From positions 2,981,600 through 3,045,599 of the forward strand of contig OZ017769.1 in NCBI GenBank assembly GCA_963969345.1: a DNA stretch of 64,000 bases, written 5' to 3'. The position numbers were made by a program, and so were the translations under genes. Of the stretch, positions 10,201 to 21,139 are shown in pieces. The notes below the pieces were generated by a model that was given only the letters and a program-made list of their open reading frames with translations, was not told the origin of the DNA and ran no database searches. The stretch is from Turbatrix aceti (lineage: Eukaryota; Nematoda; Chromadorea; Rhabditida; Panagrolaimidae). The stretch's first letter is position 1. Every line of letters starts with the position of its first letter.

Positions 10201-13200
10201 AGAAAAAAACACATTTGACATTGCGCTTGACCGTAGAAGTCACTGGGGTGAAAATAAATAAAATGTGAACGAACGGCGGACACTGGATTAGATGCTAGAT
10301 TTGTCATTTGTTAAATTCAGGGGCAAAGAACGATTAAGTGCCGAAATTAGACTCTTGGGGAAAGGGCGGCAGATTAGGAGCTATTTTGGGGGTCTCAGAC
10401 GGAAATTTTTTTCCGATATGTACATAGTAGTTTGAAACGAATGCTGAGAATCCGAAGAAGTTGCTAATAATGAGTAGGACGAGGAAGAAGACGGAGGAAG
10501 AGGAGCGCGATGCCGTTGGGGCAATCCGGGATGACGAGGATGGAGACGAAGTCGTTCTGCGTGGTGGCGGAAGACAGGGCAATCATCAAAGTGAGGGGGG
10601 AGTAGTGACAAGCAATATGAAGTACGGCGAAGGGCAGGGCACGCACGACTGGCAGGAGGACCCACTTACCGCCGGCGCTGTGGCTACTCAAGACAGCCTG
10701 GGTGCTCACTAATTGCTCCAATGTCTTCTTGTTTCTTGCAAGTAGTTTCTTGTGCCATTTTATGATGGCACAAAAAAAACTGAAGCATTTTTTCTTCTGA
10801 GAATCGGTATTCTTTGACCTTAGAAAGGCAGTCGAAAAATTTTTTTTGAAAAAAAATGTGATTTTTGATTTACTTTTTTTTCGTCAGGTTAAAAAAAAGT
10901 GGTGCAAAAATTAATTGAGCATTACATCATGCAAAAAAGTTTAATTGAATTGCCACGAATTTTTTTCTTCATTTTAATTGTCTTTTTCTTTGACTCCTGA
11001 GCCAATTGGACCCCCTGAAAAAAAGTTGATGGGTAGTTAGGGAGCTTAGGAGGCGGTGGTTTTGGTTGACCAAACTAAGTATAGAAAAACCGACCCCCAC
11101 TCAAACTGTTTTGCATGCATTTAATTGGACCAAAAACACCTCAAAAAGATGCAGGAAGGACAAAAAAAATTGAAACAACGCGAAAAATATGAAACATGTA
11201 TGATTGCATGATTTCACACGAAGAAAAAAAGCAGTCACTCATTTTTTGCCATTTTTTAGGCGCTGACCGACGAGGGAATAAACGTAAACGATTTTCGTTT
11301 TCACGAGGAAATGGAGACGTCAACAACGTCCGCCACGACACCGAAGAAAACCGGAGAAGCAGCAGCGACGACGCCACCGGTGGCCGAAGTCGTGCCAACG
11401 GTGACAGCGGCGGAAAAGGCTGCTGGCAGCAACAACAAAGACCAAAACATAAGTGGCGATGGCGCGACTGATTCGAAACCCGGTAATTACCCAAGTTTTT
11501 TTTTTCGGGGAGGATTTTTGCAACTAGGATGGAAAATTTTTGAGGGCGCTTTTGACTCGCATTAAAAAAAATTTATGCGGGAAATAGAGGGTTTTGGATT
11601 AGTTTTTATCGCGTTTTGACGTCAAACATTTCAAGTCATGTCCTTGGACATTGATATTGCTTGTTTGGGGAGGGGTCACTGCTCTGTGCTCTGCTCTACG
11701 CATTTCCTGTTACGTCAAAAATTTCCTGGCGGCGCTTGGACAAAAAAAAGAGAGACATTCATTGCATCGCACGCTCGTGCAGCAGAGCTGCGGCGGCGGT
11801 GGCGACAACGGCACTTTGGGCAATCTCTTCTTCGTTTTCTTCTTCCCTTTCACTTTTTGCCTCGATTCAACGACTACTCACTCTCACGGAAGCAGGAAAA
11901 AAAAACAACACGACGGTCGTGCCTGAGTGAGTAAGCAGTGGGTAGGCCCCCCGTCCTCTCTCACGAAGTCTCTCACGCCGACACGTTTCATTTTGTCGGA
12001 CAACAAAAAAAAGAAGAAGAAGAAAAAGAGGAAGCAGTCACCACGACGACCTGCGGACATATTTGAAAGCGGACCGGACTTGGATGGGCCGTCGACGGCA
12101 GCTGAACCCACCCTGAATGGAGGGAGAGCAAGTGCGAGTGCCTAGCAGCGGGTGGATGACTTTTTTTGGGGATGCGCGCTGTCCGACAGGCGATGATGAC
12201 TCGCGCCTGGTTCCTGGGAGGAAAAAAATTGGGATGTTAAAAAATAGTTTTTTTTAAACAATTTTTTTGGATTTTGGGGAAAATTTTGATTTTTTCTGGG
12301 TCGGGAGAGGGAAAATTATTTTTTGATGATATCTGATGCAGAATGGACGCTATCGAGACTCGATGAGTTGAAGCGATGCCGAAAAAAACTACTAATCACT
12401 TTACAGTCACAGTCGATGGAAAAGTTGAGAAGAACAATTCTACGAGCACTGATGGCAAAGAACCTCCGACCGCGCCCGTCGAAGAAGAGAAGAACGCCGA
12501 CGTCACCGAGGATCCCGAGGATGACGACTCGCTCATGATCTACGAAGAAGCACCCGACACGTATTCTAATCAATCCGCACCCGAGGTACTCGAACTCATC
12601 GAAGACGTCGACGATCAGCATTCCCAGGAAAATCTCGATTCCACGGATTGCGCTGGCGACAAATCAGTCGAGCAGAACGCAGCGGAGACGAACGGTGAAG
12701 TTGCTGTCGCCGCTGCTGTTTCTGAGACCCAGAACGATTTCGACGACATCTACGTAATCGAAAACGACGAAATCGACCAGGATGAACTCAACGGTGATTC
12801 TGGCGATCTCCTGACGACCGGAGAGGGAGGAGGTCAGGAGAAGAAGGATAACTCGACTCTGAAAGTGGCATCTGCCGTGACGATTCACGATATTTCGGAT
12901 GCAGAAGACGTCGAGGAAGAAGAAGCCATTCATGCGTCGGCGAACGCTGCTGCAGCAGGAGACAGCACGACGAAGGAAAATAACGACGTCGACAACAAGA
13001 GCAAGATGGCCTTGGATTCGGCAGCCTCGACGACTGACGGCAGAAATCCGAACACTGCCTCCGGCGACGAAAAACCCACAACAACGGAAGGGACTAAAAA
13101 GGCCGCGACAACCGTGGTCCCGAAACTCCCGGCAAATCTACCGTTTCCCAAAGACGATCCAAAGGGCGAACGATGCCTCTGGATCTCAGGACTACCATAT

Positions 13201-15966
13201 GCAACTCGTCGCTCTGATATTGAGGTTCGCAAAAAAAACATAGTGTCGACGAGTTATGTTAATACGGAAAAAAAATTGTTTTGTGTCGTTGCAGGTGACT
13301 TTTCGTAATGCGGGATTCAAAGGCGACGCCAAGATTTACCTGTCAAAGCAATCAACGACCGCCTTTGCCTTCATGGTGCTGGATAGCGAAAAATTTGCCA
13401 TTGAAGCCGTCAAAATCATGCACAAATCCATCTTTCGCGGCAAGACCATCGGTGTTGAGGTTTGTTTTCGCCCACACGTACATACACGAAGAAAAAAAAA
13501 AAGACAGACGACGAACGGACTTTGATACTCCCTCCTTCCTTCAAAAATAGATAGAAACGGATTTTACTGGTTTGTTTGGGTTGTTTAGGTAGCATCGCAA
13601 GCCTCTGTACTGCAAAACGACTTTCAAGCCAAGACTACGACTCCTGGATCCACGAAGAGTGGTGGTTCGACGACTACGACGACGACCGGAACAAACTCGA
13701 CGCCTGCCGGCAAGGCAACGGGCCCCGGCGGCTCTGGACCATCCAAGCAGAACCAAGCGGCGTCCAGCAACAACAACAACGGCCAGTCGAACACCAGCAA
13801 CAACAGCAACACGCCTTCCGCGTCGAAGAAGCGTGCCCATCCACCGATCCAGGCTCCAGCGAAGAAGCCTCCCATCAAGGCGCCCCGCCCATCGCCTCCC
13901 GGCCCGACGCCTCGTCCGACCCGCGGCACTTCGCATCCAAACAGTAAGCCAAAGCACCCGCGTGTTGAGTACGTTGACGCGGAGGATTCAACCGAAATTC
14001 TTTATGTAGCTCGCAGCGGCGGAGGAGGACCACCACCGGTCTCAGCGCGATCATCGACATCGCGTGTCCCCGTCTCATCCTACGGCCATGGACCACCCCA
14101 CGGGCCTGTCCACGACGTGCCCTACGTCCAGGTCGTTCGTTCTGCTAGGGTCGTCCGTCAATCGCGGGGAGATGTCGTCTCGTCACGCTCCTACGCGTAT
14201 CCATCGCCCCGGGGCGGCCGCGGTCACTCCCCGCCACCCCACCACCCCCCGCACCATCGACCGAGCCGCGGGGGTGGGGGTGGGGGACGTCGCGGAGGAC
14301 ATCGCTCCCCCCACAGCCCGTCGTACTACAGATCGCCGTCTTCGTCGTCGCGTCGCGTTCATCACCCGTCTCCGCCGCCGCCACCGTCTTCGTCGTCTTC
14401 GCGTCGGGACCGCGATCGTGATCTCCTGCTTACCATCGATCGCCACCACCATCGACGTCCGTCACCCTCGCCGCCTCCGCGCAAGCGCCCTGTCCACGAC
14501 GAGTCCTACGAGGACCTCAAGCGAAAGATGGCCCGCCTCGAAGAGGAGAATCGCCAGCGCGCCGCTGAAGCCGAGCGCCAGCGTCTCATCGCTATCAACG
14601 CGCAGCTGGAGAAGGAAAAACTCGAGCTAGAATTGAAGCTGAAGACCACTCTCGACTCTCGCCCACCCGCCCAGGCGGCGATGATGTCCGACGAACGCGG
14701 TTCCCGGGATGCCCGTGATCGCTATCGACCCCAGCCTCCGGCACCACGACGCTCATCGCCTCCGCGCTACGACTCACGCTCGTCCCGTCGATCTCCTCCT
14801 CCACTGCCGCAGGCAGCAGTGTCAGCGTCGTCACGTGCTCCGCCCCCTGGATCGCGGTCGAGGGGATCGCCTCCACCACGCGAGCAGCAGAGGAGGTATC
14901 AGTATGCACCTGTTTGCAGCAGCCGACATCGGCTCTAGGCCCTAGGCGCGAGGCTTCTAGGATTTGTTTCTCGAGGCGAAAATATTATATCTAGCAATAG
15001 TCAAAAACTGAGATTTAGGATTTTTTTAGGAAAAAAAAGATTTTTTTAGCAATTTTTTAGGATTTTGAACGCTGCCCGACGCTTTGCTGGGTGCAATATT
15101 TGTAGACCACCACTTTTTAGACGCTCTTCCCGTTCCCGGTCCCCGATGCCGCCGCCAATGCCGCCTCGAGACCTTCGCTCGGCCCGCCCCGTTCGCAACG
15201 GACCGTCCTCGCGTTCACTGGGAACCGGCCGATCTCTTCTAGGAGCGGGAGATGCTTCTGCTCGCTCGCGACTCGAACGCGAACCTGAACGTGGACACGA
15301 ACGCTACCCCTCCCCTCCGCCTCCCCACTCGGGCGGTGGGGGTGGGGGTGGGGGCAGGCCGCCCCGGTCGTCTCGTGGACGGGCGCCCGCCTCTCCGCGG
15401 GGCTACATGTCTCCTGTCCGGCACTATGACCGGCCGAGTGAGCATCGTGATGGTGAGTTTTTGTGGGTTTTTTGGGGTGGAACTGAAGTTTTTTTCTATT
15501 TTTTTTAGATCGTCGTTCTGAGCGAATTCCATCCAAATCGGGCAAGGCGACGGACGGCCCGACTCCTTCGCGTCGCAGCGGAGGCGGCGGCGGTGGCGGC
15601 AACCAGCCGTCGTCCCGCGATCTCCGTAGCGATGCGTCCCGCTCGAATCTCTCGGATCCCTTTGCGAACTACGCAGGCAGCGCAATCGCCCAGCAATCCT
15701 ACCCGACGCCGGCGTACGCAGCACCGATGACCAGCACGTCGGGCTACCGCATGCAGCCCCAGCAGCCCTCGTTCAACAACACCCAGCAGCAGCAGCAGCA
15801 GCAGTCATCGCGCTCCGCGATGTCCGGCATGGCTCCTGTCTGGCCGAACAGCGCCCAGGCCTACGTCCAGCCCAACGGGTCGTGGAGCCAGCAGCAGGCT
15901 CCTTCAATGATGGGCCTCAGCGTCTACGATCCATCTCGTCCTCAATCCAGCTTCCGTGGATTCTGA
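7288..15966 (+). CDS. SAFB/SLTM-like nuclear SAP-RRM protein (scaffold attachment factor B family)
   Basis: Seven exons: 7288-7413, 11260-11482, 12407-13224, 13295-13459, 13589-14895, 15121-15452 and 15509-15966; predicted 1,142 aa. A SAP domain occupies about residues 8-50 (RISELKVSELRTQLGNKGLD, then ALTDEGIN), matching the DNA-binding SAP of SAFB. An acidic Ser/Thr/Glu region follows (about 115-370). One RRM lies at about 372-445 (ERCLWISGLPYATRRSDIE, AFAFMVLDSEKF), split by an intron. A Gly/Pro/Ser/Arg-rich region then surrounds a charged coiled coil at about 748-795 (DLKRKMARLEEENRQR), with RS dipeptides and a Gln-rich tail. SAFB proteins bind scaffold-attachment DNA and RNA in the nucleus and affect splicing and transcription; that role is taken from the family. 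Intron 1 is 3.8 kb and hosts an antisense gene. Intron 1 and the exon 3 acceptor were chosen by frame and domain continuity. Confidence 0.85.
7414..7721. other. SAFB-like intron 1, left part
   Basis: T-rich intronic DNA between exon 1 and the nested antisense KCTD-like gene. It should contain that gene's 3' UTR. No other feature is seen. Confidence 0.5.
7722..8444 (-). CDS. KCTD8/12/16-like BTB and H1 domain protein, intronless, nested antisense in an intron
   Basis: A single uninterrupted minus-strand frame of 240 aa. The N-terminal 100 residues resemble a T1/BTB fold (TLDTVLISRPDSLFAQMLQ, then YVLVRLLINALRHP). The C-terminal part matches the H1 domain that marks the KCTD8/12/12b/16 group: TVSYHGTLAFG, then FSADVNFRKIHRI, IFGETLNQGRD, and EDRYTSRVFLKHVFLEQAFD. 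In vertebrates these proteins are auxiliary subunits of GABA-B receptors; in an invertebrate a link to a G-protein-coupled receptor is only an inference. The gene has no intron although all its neighbours are split, and it lies wholly inside intron 1 of the SAFB-like gene on the other strand. Retroposition is a possible origin. The start is the first in-frame ATG that gives a full BTB domain. Confidence 0.82.
   Translation of the reverse strand: MPASDIHISSKKLPVTLIFCGNRKLQTLDTVLISRPDSLFAQMLQCALESEDPESRQSIVLDCGERNYVLVRLLINALRHPASKIIPPDDFKAWSQLEAEALYWNVPDLVAQIQQQGPTSNASTITVSYHGTLAFGKQGFSADVNFRKIHRILIQGMISDCKAIFGETLNQGRDGTMGEDRYTSRVFLKHVFLEQAFDALAANGYAMLAATSHSPAHLLTSHKDEQEAYMHYSQFVFQKI
8780..8814. 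repeat. Perfect 16 bp palindrome with 3 bp spacer
   Basis: GTTCGTAAAACTATTT at 8780-8795 is followed by CAT and then by its exact reverse complement at 8799-8814. It lies 336 bp upstream of the KCTD-like start codon. It could be a cruciform or hairpin, or a dimeric protein-binding site. Confidence 0.9.
10056..10721 (-). other. Coding-like minus-strand patches, uncertain exons
   Basis: Two GC-richer patches inside intron 1 (about 10056-10190 and 10464-10721) have minus-strand frames with non-random composition, for example TTQNDFVSILVIPDCPNGIA. A good donor (GGCGGTAAGT, minus strand) sits near 10670 and a possible acceptor (CCACCACGCAG) near 10560. I could not assemble a convincing protein and recognise no domain. 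They could be non-coding 5' exons of the KCTD-like gene, a further nested gene, or chance. Confidence 0.15.
11483..12406. other. SAFB-like intron 2
   Basis: A 924 bp intron, donor GTAATT, acceptor TTTACAG. It is more GC-rich than most introns here and contains short open frames, one Lys-rich at 11927-12145, none in phase with both flanking exons. A retained or alternative exon is possible but unsupported. Confidence 0.4.
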
Positions 15967-16159
15967 AGCGCCAGTACCTGTGCCAGGAAGAATTTTTTTG
16001 AATGTTGGCATAATTTTTCGTTCTTTTTGATATATTTGATGCCTTGCGGCGACGATCTTTTTGTGGCTATTGTTGCTTTTTTTTTTGCTGAAGGTAAACG
16101 TATGAGCGTAGATTCTGCATGGATTCTGGAGACAATTGCTTTTTTTTTTGGAAAAATGA

Positions 16160-16331
16160 TCCCCACCCCTAAAAACCTCTTTTCCCGCCAAACACAGATT
16201 TAAAAAAATGGATACTGTAGTTTTGGCTTCTGGAAGTTTTTGACAAAAATCGATGCCAGAAGCCAAAACTGCAGTATACGATTTTTTTTTAAATCTGTGT
16301 TTGGCGGGAAAAGAGATTTTTAGGAGTGAGG
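16160..16331. repeat. Fold-back inverted repeat, about 70 bp arms
   Basis: The left arm (16160-16232) and right arm (16256-16331) are near-perfect reverse complements, sharing CCCGCCAAACACAGATTT and GTTTTGGCTTCTGG, around a spacer of about 23 bp. It has the form of a small MITE or fold-back element. No target duplication could be fixed. Its inner end shares GGCTTCTGGAAGTTTTTGAC with the long inverted repeat near 28.7 kb. Confidence 0.85.
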
Positions 16332-17814
16332 AACAATTTTGGCTCAAAACATTTGAAAGTGTAAAAAAGTCTTGTCGGCAGTCCAAAATCCTGTCGTGGA
16401 CTGCCTCCTACCCGACGACAAAAAGCGTTTGTTAGCATATCAGAAACGGCACAGTTTTGAGATTTTCACCTGAAGTAGCACAGGTGACGAAGAAATCGCG
16501 GATGAAAATTAAAAAAAAATCCAATTTACCTGCGAGTTTTTTTCCTTCAAACAACAGTAATCATGCAGATTTCTCGCTACAGCGGTTAAATTTTTGTTGA
16601 GTAAAAAAATAGAGGCTTCTAGCACAAAAAAAATGAAAAGAAAGTCAATTTTGGATTTAGGTAAACCCCGAAAATTTACGATTTCAAATGTAGTCAATTT
16701 TTTTCTGACATGAGTCGTATTGCATAAAACAAAAAAAAAACAAATTTTTTTTTTGTTGTAGAAAATTTTCATGCAGCTGAAAGTTGAGCTGACTGGACAG
16801 CGCTATGTGCTATTCTGCGAACTTGTGAGCTGCGTGAACCACCTGCTTGCTAGTGCCGGATCATGCTGTTGTCCCGTGGCAACTGTTGCAAGTTGGATAC
16901 AAAAAGTGTTGCCTGTGATTGGTTGACTCGTTTCAACCTGCCATGGCGTTAATTGACTCGTTACCCGGGCTGGGTTGAAGCGAGGCTCGCAGGTGGCAAA
17001 GCAAGCGAAAATGATACAAAGCAGCCTGCTCGGCTGTAATTGGGTGGGCTTGAGTCGGTGTTGACCTTTTCGAGTCTGCGTTGTCGCATGAAATGTCTCG
17101 TTGCCTAAAATGGCAATTCAGTGCCAAAAATTGAGAAACATTGTTTTTTCCGTCGAAAAATAACTTTTGAAAGGTCGAGTTTTTTTCCGAGTGATTACAG
17201 GGCATTCAAATTGTTAGTAATTTTATTAACAATAAAATTCACTTTTTTGAATCAAATTAAAATTTTAGTTCCTGGTTAAAATTGAGTACAGGTGACTTTA
17301 TTTTTGACGCAGATTAATACTCGAAACTCGGAAAAACCTTCAAAAAATTATAGTATTTATAAGAAATTAAATTATCGAAAAAACTGATTTTCGAAAAAAC
17401 GTATTTCGGTTTCAATTTCCGATTTTTTTGTTGCAAAAATGCATTGCACAATTTTTGTTCCACCGAATCCCAACAAGAGCCTTTGTCTCTGACCTCGATA
17501 TTCAGGTGCACCGGAGACATCGGGTGCCCTTTCAGGTAGGCACTCTAATCCGATTCCGGAAGAATTTTCGTGGCATTAAAATTTTTTTTGTATGACAAAA
17601 AAAGAACAGATGAAGGAAAAAAGGTAGTTCCAAAGATCTTGAGTGCTAGCTTGGATTGTAGGGGTGGTTTTAAGCTCACAAGCTTTCGGAGAGACAATCG
17701 CGGTGGCGGCGGTGGCTACGGGTTTCCTTATTATCATTTTCCCACTATTCTATAGGTTTTGGATCCAAAACTTTTACTATTAGGAATTAGTCAATTTATT
17801 TACTACGTGAACAG

Positions 17815-18245
17815 TTTTTTTTCCGTTTGTATACGAACACAAACATTATGTAAATTTTGTTTTAGAAATTGAACAAACATAAACAATTTAGATTGCGTTC
17901 ACGAACAGTTTACAGATTGTTTTTATATTTATTTGTTCGAAATTTCGTTTCATCGAGTAAAAAAAACGTAAATTTGGGTTATTTGCGGTTTTTTTGATTA
18001 GGGTAACAGTTTTTCTAAATTTTTTCAAAGCAAAAGTTTGTGAATGTTATTTTTATTTTTGTTGTAAAATGTCATAAATTTTAGAACCATTAGTTCAATT
18101 TGATAGTTTCTCCGAAAAAAATAGAACCCGTTACTCTTACCAAAAACGCGAACGAATAAATGTAAAAAATTGTGTTGATAAACGCAATTTTTTTGTTTAT
18201 GAACAAACGCAAACGTTCGATTTTTACCGTATCAATAACATTTAT
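17815..18245. repeat. GTTCG-rich dispersed repeat, copy 1
   Basis: Dense in degenerate words such as ACGAACACAAAC and GTTCACGAACAG on both strands. Similar tracts occur at about 19.9-20.3, 29.98-30.58, 60.6-61.0, 61.79-62.23 and 63.18-63.65 kb. Boundaries are unclear. Confidence 0.5.
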
Positions 18246-18640
18246 TATTCAAAATGTAAAGCATGTTTGTCGTTGTTTCGACCGAAATGCCTAGATTAAT
18301 TCTTATCTATTTTTTTTCCGACAAACAACACATTATCCGAATCTTTTTTTTGTAAACGTGCAGAGCGTAAAAAAACATAAATTCAATTGCGTGTTTTAAT
18401 CCCAAAAATTAATCGCCCTGGATCAAAGCATAAAAAAACAATACATACAACAATTGTAATTGCAAATAATTTTTTTCCCGATTACCGCTTAATTTCACGG
18501 AATGAACAACCTTCTTAGAAGCCATCAAAAAATTAAAATTGTTTACTTTTTTCTTTTTTTCTGAAAGGTAATTATTTTTTGATCCGTGCAAACGGCAAAG
18601 ACAAAGCCAAAGATGACAAATTCTTTTGTAATCTGAACTT

Positions 18641-19739
18641 TTGTATTATTATTTATTATTATTATTATTTCACCATTACTCAGTGGTTAGTTATCATTAG
18701 ACCAGATGTTAGGAGGCACAAATGACGTCCACGTAGGCGTAAATGTCTCGATTCGTTTTGGTCGCGATTTCTTCTTCCCCTCGTCGTTGTGGTCTGTTTT
18801 TCGTCTTGTTGAACACCGAGTTGAGCGAATCGGCCCATCGTAAGGAAGGGTGTCCCACGGGTCGTTTTCCTTGTGGTATCCACAAGGTCAGTCGTCGGGC
18901 CCATCTGTTTTCGTCTGCCTCCAGGAGCTTTCGCGCGTATGTCCATTTTCGGCGTTCCGCTTCCTTCACCCAGTCTTTGAGTTTTGTTCTTCGTCGGATG
19001 ATTTTGTTTCGGACTTTGTCAGACCGTCGCAGCCCGAGGATGGCTCGTTCGACTCGGTGTTGAGCATTGCGCAACGTAGATCTTGCCGTTTCTGTCAGCG
19101 CCCAGGTTTCACAGCCGTACAACACCGATGGCAAGATGCAGGCATGGATCAGGCGGCGCTTCAAGTACATTGGCGTGCGTTTGGAGCGCAGGAGATCTGA
19201 GTTCCGGTAGTAGATGGACCTTGCTGTCGAGATGCGATTACGTATCTCAACGACGTGGTTGCGCGGCCACTGCATCTTTTGGCCTAGATAGATGAACGAC
19301 TGCACCCGTTGGATAACCAGGCCGTGGAGGGAGAGCTCGAAATCATCCTCGATGTCCTTGAGGAGAAGTCCGGAGGACTTCTCCTCAATGCAGCTGGAAA
19401 CTCCGCAGCTGGAAACTCCGCCGTCCTGTCGCCGACTTTGACTGCCGAGTTTCCAGCTGCATACAGCCATCGCACCAGTTCGGTGATGCCGGGATCCACG
19501 CCGATGGAGTCAAGCGCATTATTATTATTTATTTATTTATTTATTTATTTCACCATTACTCAGTGGTTAGTTATCATTAGACCAGATGTTAGGAGGCACA
19601 AATGACGTCCACGTAGGCGTAAATGTCTCGATTCGTTTTGGTCGCGATTTCTTCTTCCCATCGTCGCTGTGGTCTCTTTTTCGTCTTGTTGAACACCGAG
19701 TTGAGCGAATCGGCCCATCGTAAGGAATTGTATTATTAT
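18641..19739 (-). mobile_element. Two abutting 5'-truncated non-LTR retrotransposon (LINE) copies
   Basis: Both copies are on the minus strand and end in TTATT/ATT-type tails (18653-18670 and 19517-19550) rather than poly(A). The right copy's body (19551-19727) repeats 18671-18847 with only a few mismatches and is cut at TAAGGAA. The left copy reaches about 19510. The composite is bounded by TTGTATTATTAT at 18641-18652 and again at 19728-19739, which looks like a 12 bp target duplication. The tail type and the C-terminal protein fit RTE-like or related elements. The simplest history is one truncated insertion, then a second into its AT tail. Confidence 0.8.
18709..19470 (-). pseudogene. C-terminal fragment of a LINE reverse transcriptase
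   Basis: The minus-strand frame encodes the part after the polymerase palm of a non-LTR retrotransposon ORF2. It shows FIYLGQKM, then ISTARSIYYRNSDLL, ILPSVLYGCETWALTETA, HRVERAILGLRRSDKVRNK, WARRLTLWIPQGKRPVGHP and LRWADSL. The endonuclease and the YADD-type catalytic core are missing because of 5' truncation. The N-terminal 50 or so residues of the frame look scrambled by a local palindrome and a 15 bp duplication (19358-19410), and the likely original frame continues on another register (DPGITELVRWLYAAGNSA). It is not functional. Confidence 0.85.
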
Positions 19740-19899
19740 ATTTACAATTAATTTTTTTAGGGAACGAAACTATCTTCAGATGTTTTTTTGTGGGCGATAC
19801 CAAAAAGCTAAATATAAAGTGAAAGTAAAGAATTTTCTACTTTTTTTTTCAATTTTTTCCGTTATTAGTAAAATTTAGGAATGTTATAGTAGAAAAATA

Positions 19900-20330
19900 C
19901 GAATGAATGTTCGTGTTCGTTCGGTTTTGTCTGCAAACAAGTTTAAATTTTTCTGTTCGTTTACGTTCGCGAACAAAGCTCAATTTTTCAAAAAAAATTT
20001 AGCAATTTTTTTTTGAAAAATTGATTTTTCTGAGCTTTCTAAAGCGAAAAAACGTACAAATTTTTCGTTTTTCTATACCCAGAATACAAAATATTTCAGC
20101 GATGATAAAAAACAGTATGTTTTTTTGTACGTTTGTGTACGTTCGCAAACACAGTCAAAAGTTTTCTTTTCTCAAACGAACGAAACAAAAAACAGTCTGA
20201 AAATCTAAAAATTTAAACCGAATCTGAAAAGTAGTTCTAATCAGAGATATAAATTTACTTTTGTTTCCGAACAAATTCAAAAATTTATTGCTGTTTGTGT
20301 TTGTTCATGCAACGGTAGTTTCATACAATG
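19900..20330. repeat. GTTCG-rich dispersed repeat, copy 2
   Basis: Contains GTTCGTGTTCGTTCGG and CGTTCGCGAACAAAG near its left end, and further CGTTTGTGTACGTTCGC words. It is related to the tract at 61.79-62.23 kb, which begins in the same way. Ends cannot be set by eye. Confidence 0.5.
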
Positions 20331-21087
20331 CTGAATTTTGTATAAAAAAAAGCAAAATTGCAATCACTAAAATTGCAAGTTTTATTACGATGCTAAATAT
20401 AACAATATTTTTTTTGGCACAAAACACATTTTTATACAAAGCTGCAAACCAAAAGTATGGAATTACAAAAAACAGCTATACGAATGGAATGCATATTTTT
20501 GAAATACCAAAATACCTTTTTTCTTTCTTTTTTTATTTATCAAACTGACCACTTTATATTAATATAACAGGCTTCCGGCCATTTGGCATTTTGAAACGTT
20601 GCTTTTTGTCAGGATTCGTTTTTTTTAGTATTCGTCTGAAGCCAGTGAAAAAATGAACCACAAATGTTTGTGCGCAAATTTTTTCCAATATTATAATTTT
20701 TTGTTTTTTTTGTACGAAAAATAGAAAATATTTATACAGTTCTATCAAACTGTTTCTCTTTCAAATTCGGTCAGAAATTTTGAAGAACGCAATATAAAAA
20801 AAATTCACGAAAATGTGTTTTTGTTTTATTTCGAAATTCAAATTTAGTTCAAAAAAGTTCTAAATATTAAATTTTATTACTCAAAATTTCAAGAACAGTA
20901 TCTGATTGCTTTTTTTTCCTCGAAGTGATTAATTTTTTATTCTTCAAATCTACTTATCCGTTGGCCGGTGTTAATAACCACGTTAATGGCATTTTGTTTA
21001 CCAATTAATGATTACACAACAAACAACGACGTCCAGTGTGGTCAAATGGCCGGTCGGCAGGGGGAGGGGATTACGATGGCTTAGGAA

Positions 21088-21139
21088 CTCTCTCGAGTAG
21101 GTAGCAGCGCATCTGACAAAAGGCTGCTGCCTGGGAGAG
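21088..21139. other. Stable hairpin, possible small-RNA precursor
   Basis: AGGTAGCAGC (21099-21108) pairs with GCTGCTGCCT (21123-21132), with one G-T wobble, around a 14 nt loop. An outer CTCTC/GAGAG stem extends it to arms of about 20 nt. It sits in a GC-richer island of the desert. I match it to no known microRNA. Confidence 0.3.

Larger units (their letters stand above)
8445..11259. other. SAFB-like intron 1, right part, with palindrome and possible minus-strand exons
   Basis: About 2.8 kb. It holds a perfect 16 bp palindrome (8780-8814), a pair of CACGTG E-boxes (9021-9026 and 9039-9044), and GC-richer patches at 10.06-10.2 and 10.46-10.72 kb with coding-like minus-strand frames. The left part should include the promoter of the KCTD-like gene. 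No gene is firmly supported. Confidence 0.5.
15967..18640. other. Start of the gene desert, with a small fold-back element
   Basis: About 2.7 kb downstream of the SAFB-like stop. It holds that gene's 3' UTR, an inverted repeat at 16160-16331, a GC-richer patch at about 16.78-17.1 kb without a usable ORF, and GTTCG-rich repeat sequence from about 17.81 kb. No gene is supported. Confidence 0.5.

Noticed and set aside
11927..12145. Lys-rich 72-codon frame in SAFB-like intron 2
   Set aside because: It is not in phase with the flanking exons and contains a poly-Lys run from a homopurine tract. A stronger exon 3 acceptor gives a continuous domain-consistent protein.
13576..15724. Many long frames on both strands across the GC-rich SAFB-like exons
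   Set aside because: Shadows of the real frame, caused by high GC and repetitive Arg/Ser/Pro/Gly codons.
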